Positions 5,701 through 6,125 of a DNA stretch of 6,125 bases are shown here, piece by piece. Under the pieces are notes generated by a model. It saw nothing but the letters and a program-made list of their open reading frames with translations, was not told the DNA's origin and did not search any database. The translations under genes were made by a program, and so were the position numbers. The stretch lies in assembly GCA_934454435.1 (NCBI GenBank), contig CAKSGA010000117.1, positions 1 through 6,125 of the forward strand, given 5' to 3'. How positions within the stretch are numbered: position 1 is the stretch's first letter; the number at the start of each line of letters is the position of its first letter. Source of the stretch: an uncultured Oscillospiraceae bacterium. Its GTDB lineage: Bacteria; Bacillota; Clostridia; Oscillospirales; Ruminococcaceae.

Positions 5701-5728
5701 TTCCCCCTTGTTCCCCCAGACGGGAACA
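5701..5728 (-). promoter_or_regulatory. murA ribosome-binding site with adjacent hairpin
   Basis: Read on the minus strand, TGTTCCC and GGGAACA (5728-5722 with 5715-5709) form a perfect 7-bp hairpin that ends one base before AAGGGGGAA, which contains the Shine-Dalgarno sequence (5707-5701). The motif GGGGGAA occurs twice in direct repeat (5717-5711 and 5707-5701), so the TTCCC arm could pair with either copy. The upstream pairing is stronger and would leave the ribosome-binding site free. A translational switch is possible but unproven. Confidence 0.4.
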
Positions 5729-5814
5729 GATTTATATAATGTATATTACAGCATAAGCCGGATATATCGTATGTGCAGAGGGCATAATACCCCCTTATAG
5801 ATTTACACCATTAC

Positions 5815-5823
5815 ATTATAGCA
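5815..5823 (-). promoter_or_regulatory. Candidate extended -10 promoter of murA
   Basis: Read on the minus strand, TGCTATAAT (5823-5815) is a perfect -10 hexamer with the TGn extended element. No good -35 hexamer lies at the right distance, where the sequence is only T-rich, as is common for extended -10 promoters. The start would be near 5808, giving an mRNA leader of about 115 bases. Confidence 0.55.
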
Positions 5824-5828
5824 CACAA

Positions 5829-6125
5829 TCCACAAAAAAGAAAGTGCAAAATGCAAAAAAAATCCCATAAAAATTCATTTTGGCAGATTGAACAAAAAAG
5901 CAACTGGTGTTTTAATATTTTTATGGAATTAAAATGCTGTGCGATATATCCCTTTCTGAACATAGTATCGCCGTAAATTCCGGGCATAGTCAAGGAAAAC
6001 ACTGCTCTCCGCATATTGCCGGAGCATGAAATCTTTTCAGCAAAAGCGCATAGGGTTCATGGCGAAATTACCAGAATTTACGTGTTGTATTTGTGAAATT
6101 TTACGTCTTGTATTATTTTCCTGCC
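5829..6125. other. AT-rich region upstream of murA, no gene seen
   Basis: No coding region is supported. A 67-codon minus-strand frame here has no ribosome-binding site and an implausible composition. A second, weaker minus-strand promoter candidate pairs TTGACT (5993-5988) with GATACT (5969-5964) at an 18-base spacing. A small stem CTCCG/CGGAG (6007-6011 with 6020-6024) is present. The right edge carries a 15-bp direct repeat, listed separately, and may be the control region of a gene beyond the window. Confidence 0.45.
6077..6114. repeat. 15-bp direct repeat pair, 23-bp period
   Basis: TTTACGTGTTGTATT (6077-6091) and TTTACGTCTTGTATT (6100-6114) differ at one base and are offset by 23 bp, about two helical turns, so both copies face the same side of the DNA. 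This is the geometry of a tandem transcription-factor site. LytTR-type regulators bind direct repeats of similar spacing, but the sequence match to their consensus is poor. The copies lie beside the window edge, possibly upstream of a plus-strand gene. Confidence 0.6.

Noticed and set aside
5811..6014. 67-codon minus-strand frame upstream of murA
   Set aside because: No ribosome-binding site, and AT-rich composition with runs of Phe, Leu and Cys. It also overlaps the best murA promoter candidate.

Overview
The window looks like chromosome of a low-to-mid-GC clostridial Firmicute, most likely a Ruminococcus-type Oscillospiraceae. That placement is an inference from the near-perfect Firmicutes Shine-Dalgarno sequences, the sigma-A promoters, the YycJ/WalJ-type hydrolase beside murA, and an Amt transporter fused to a PII domain. 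No mobile element, CRISPR array, tRNA or rRNA was recognised.

Layout. Positions 1-90 hold no assignable gene. A perfect 11-bp hairpin (91-129) follows, then a 54-aa minus-strand small-protein gene (139-303). An AT-rich intergenic stretch leads to a perfect-consensus promoter (564-592) and a structured leader (about 598-739) for a 609-aa Amt-PII fusion protein (740-2569, +). A strong GC hairpin (2613-2634) separates this from a convergent minus-strand gene for a Zn-dependent phospholipase C-like protein (2648-3289). Divergent from that gene is a 49-aa acidic small protein (3358-3507, +). Two back-to-back terminators (3515-3546 and 3551-3575) then end it and the facing minus-strand operon, which is murA (5692-4394, TTG start) followed by a walJ/yycJ-type metallo-hydrolase (4394-3597) overlapping by one base. 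Positions 5693-6125 are AT-rich and non-coding. They carry candidate murA promoters, a hairpin beside the murA ribosome-binding site, and a 15-bp direct repeat at the window edge.

How the parts work together. The nitrogen module is the most interesting. Its leader starts with two hairpins whose six-base loops both have A at position 1 and G at position 4, the signature of RNA targets of ANTAR-domain antiterminators (EutV/AmiR/NasR/NitR type). The 3' arm of the first hairpin is also part of the 5' arm of an alternative 10-bp stem followed by a U-rich tract, so the two folds exclude each other. I infer that a strong constitutive promoter feeds an attenuator opened by an ANTAR regulator encoded elsewhere, and that the transported substrate is then gated in cis by the fused PII domain, which lacks the uridylylatable T-loop tyrosine. 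The murA-walJ pair is a cell-envelope operon with apparent translational coupling.
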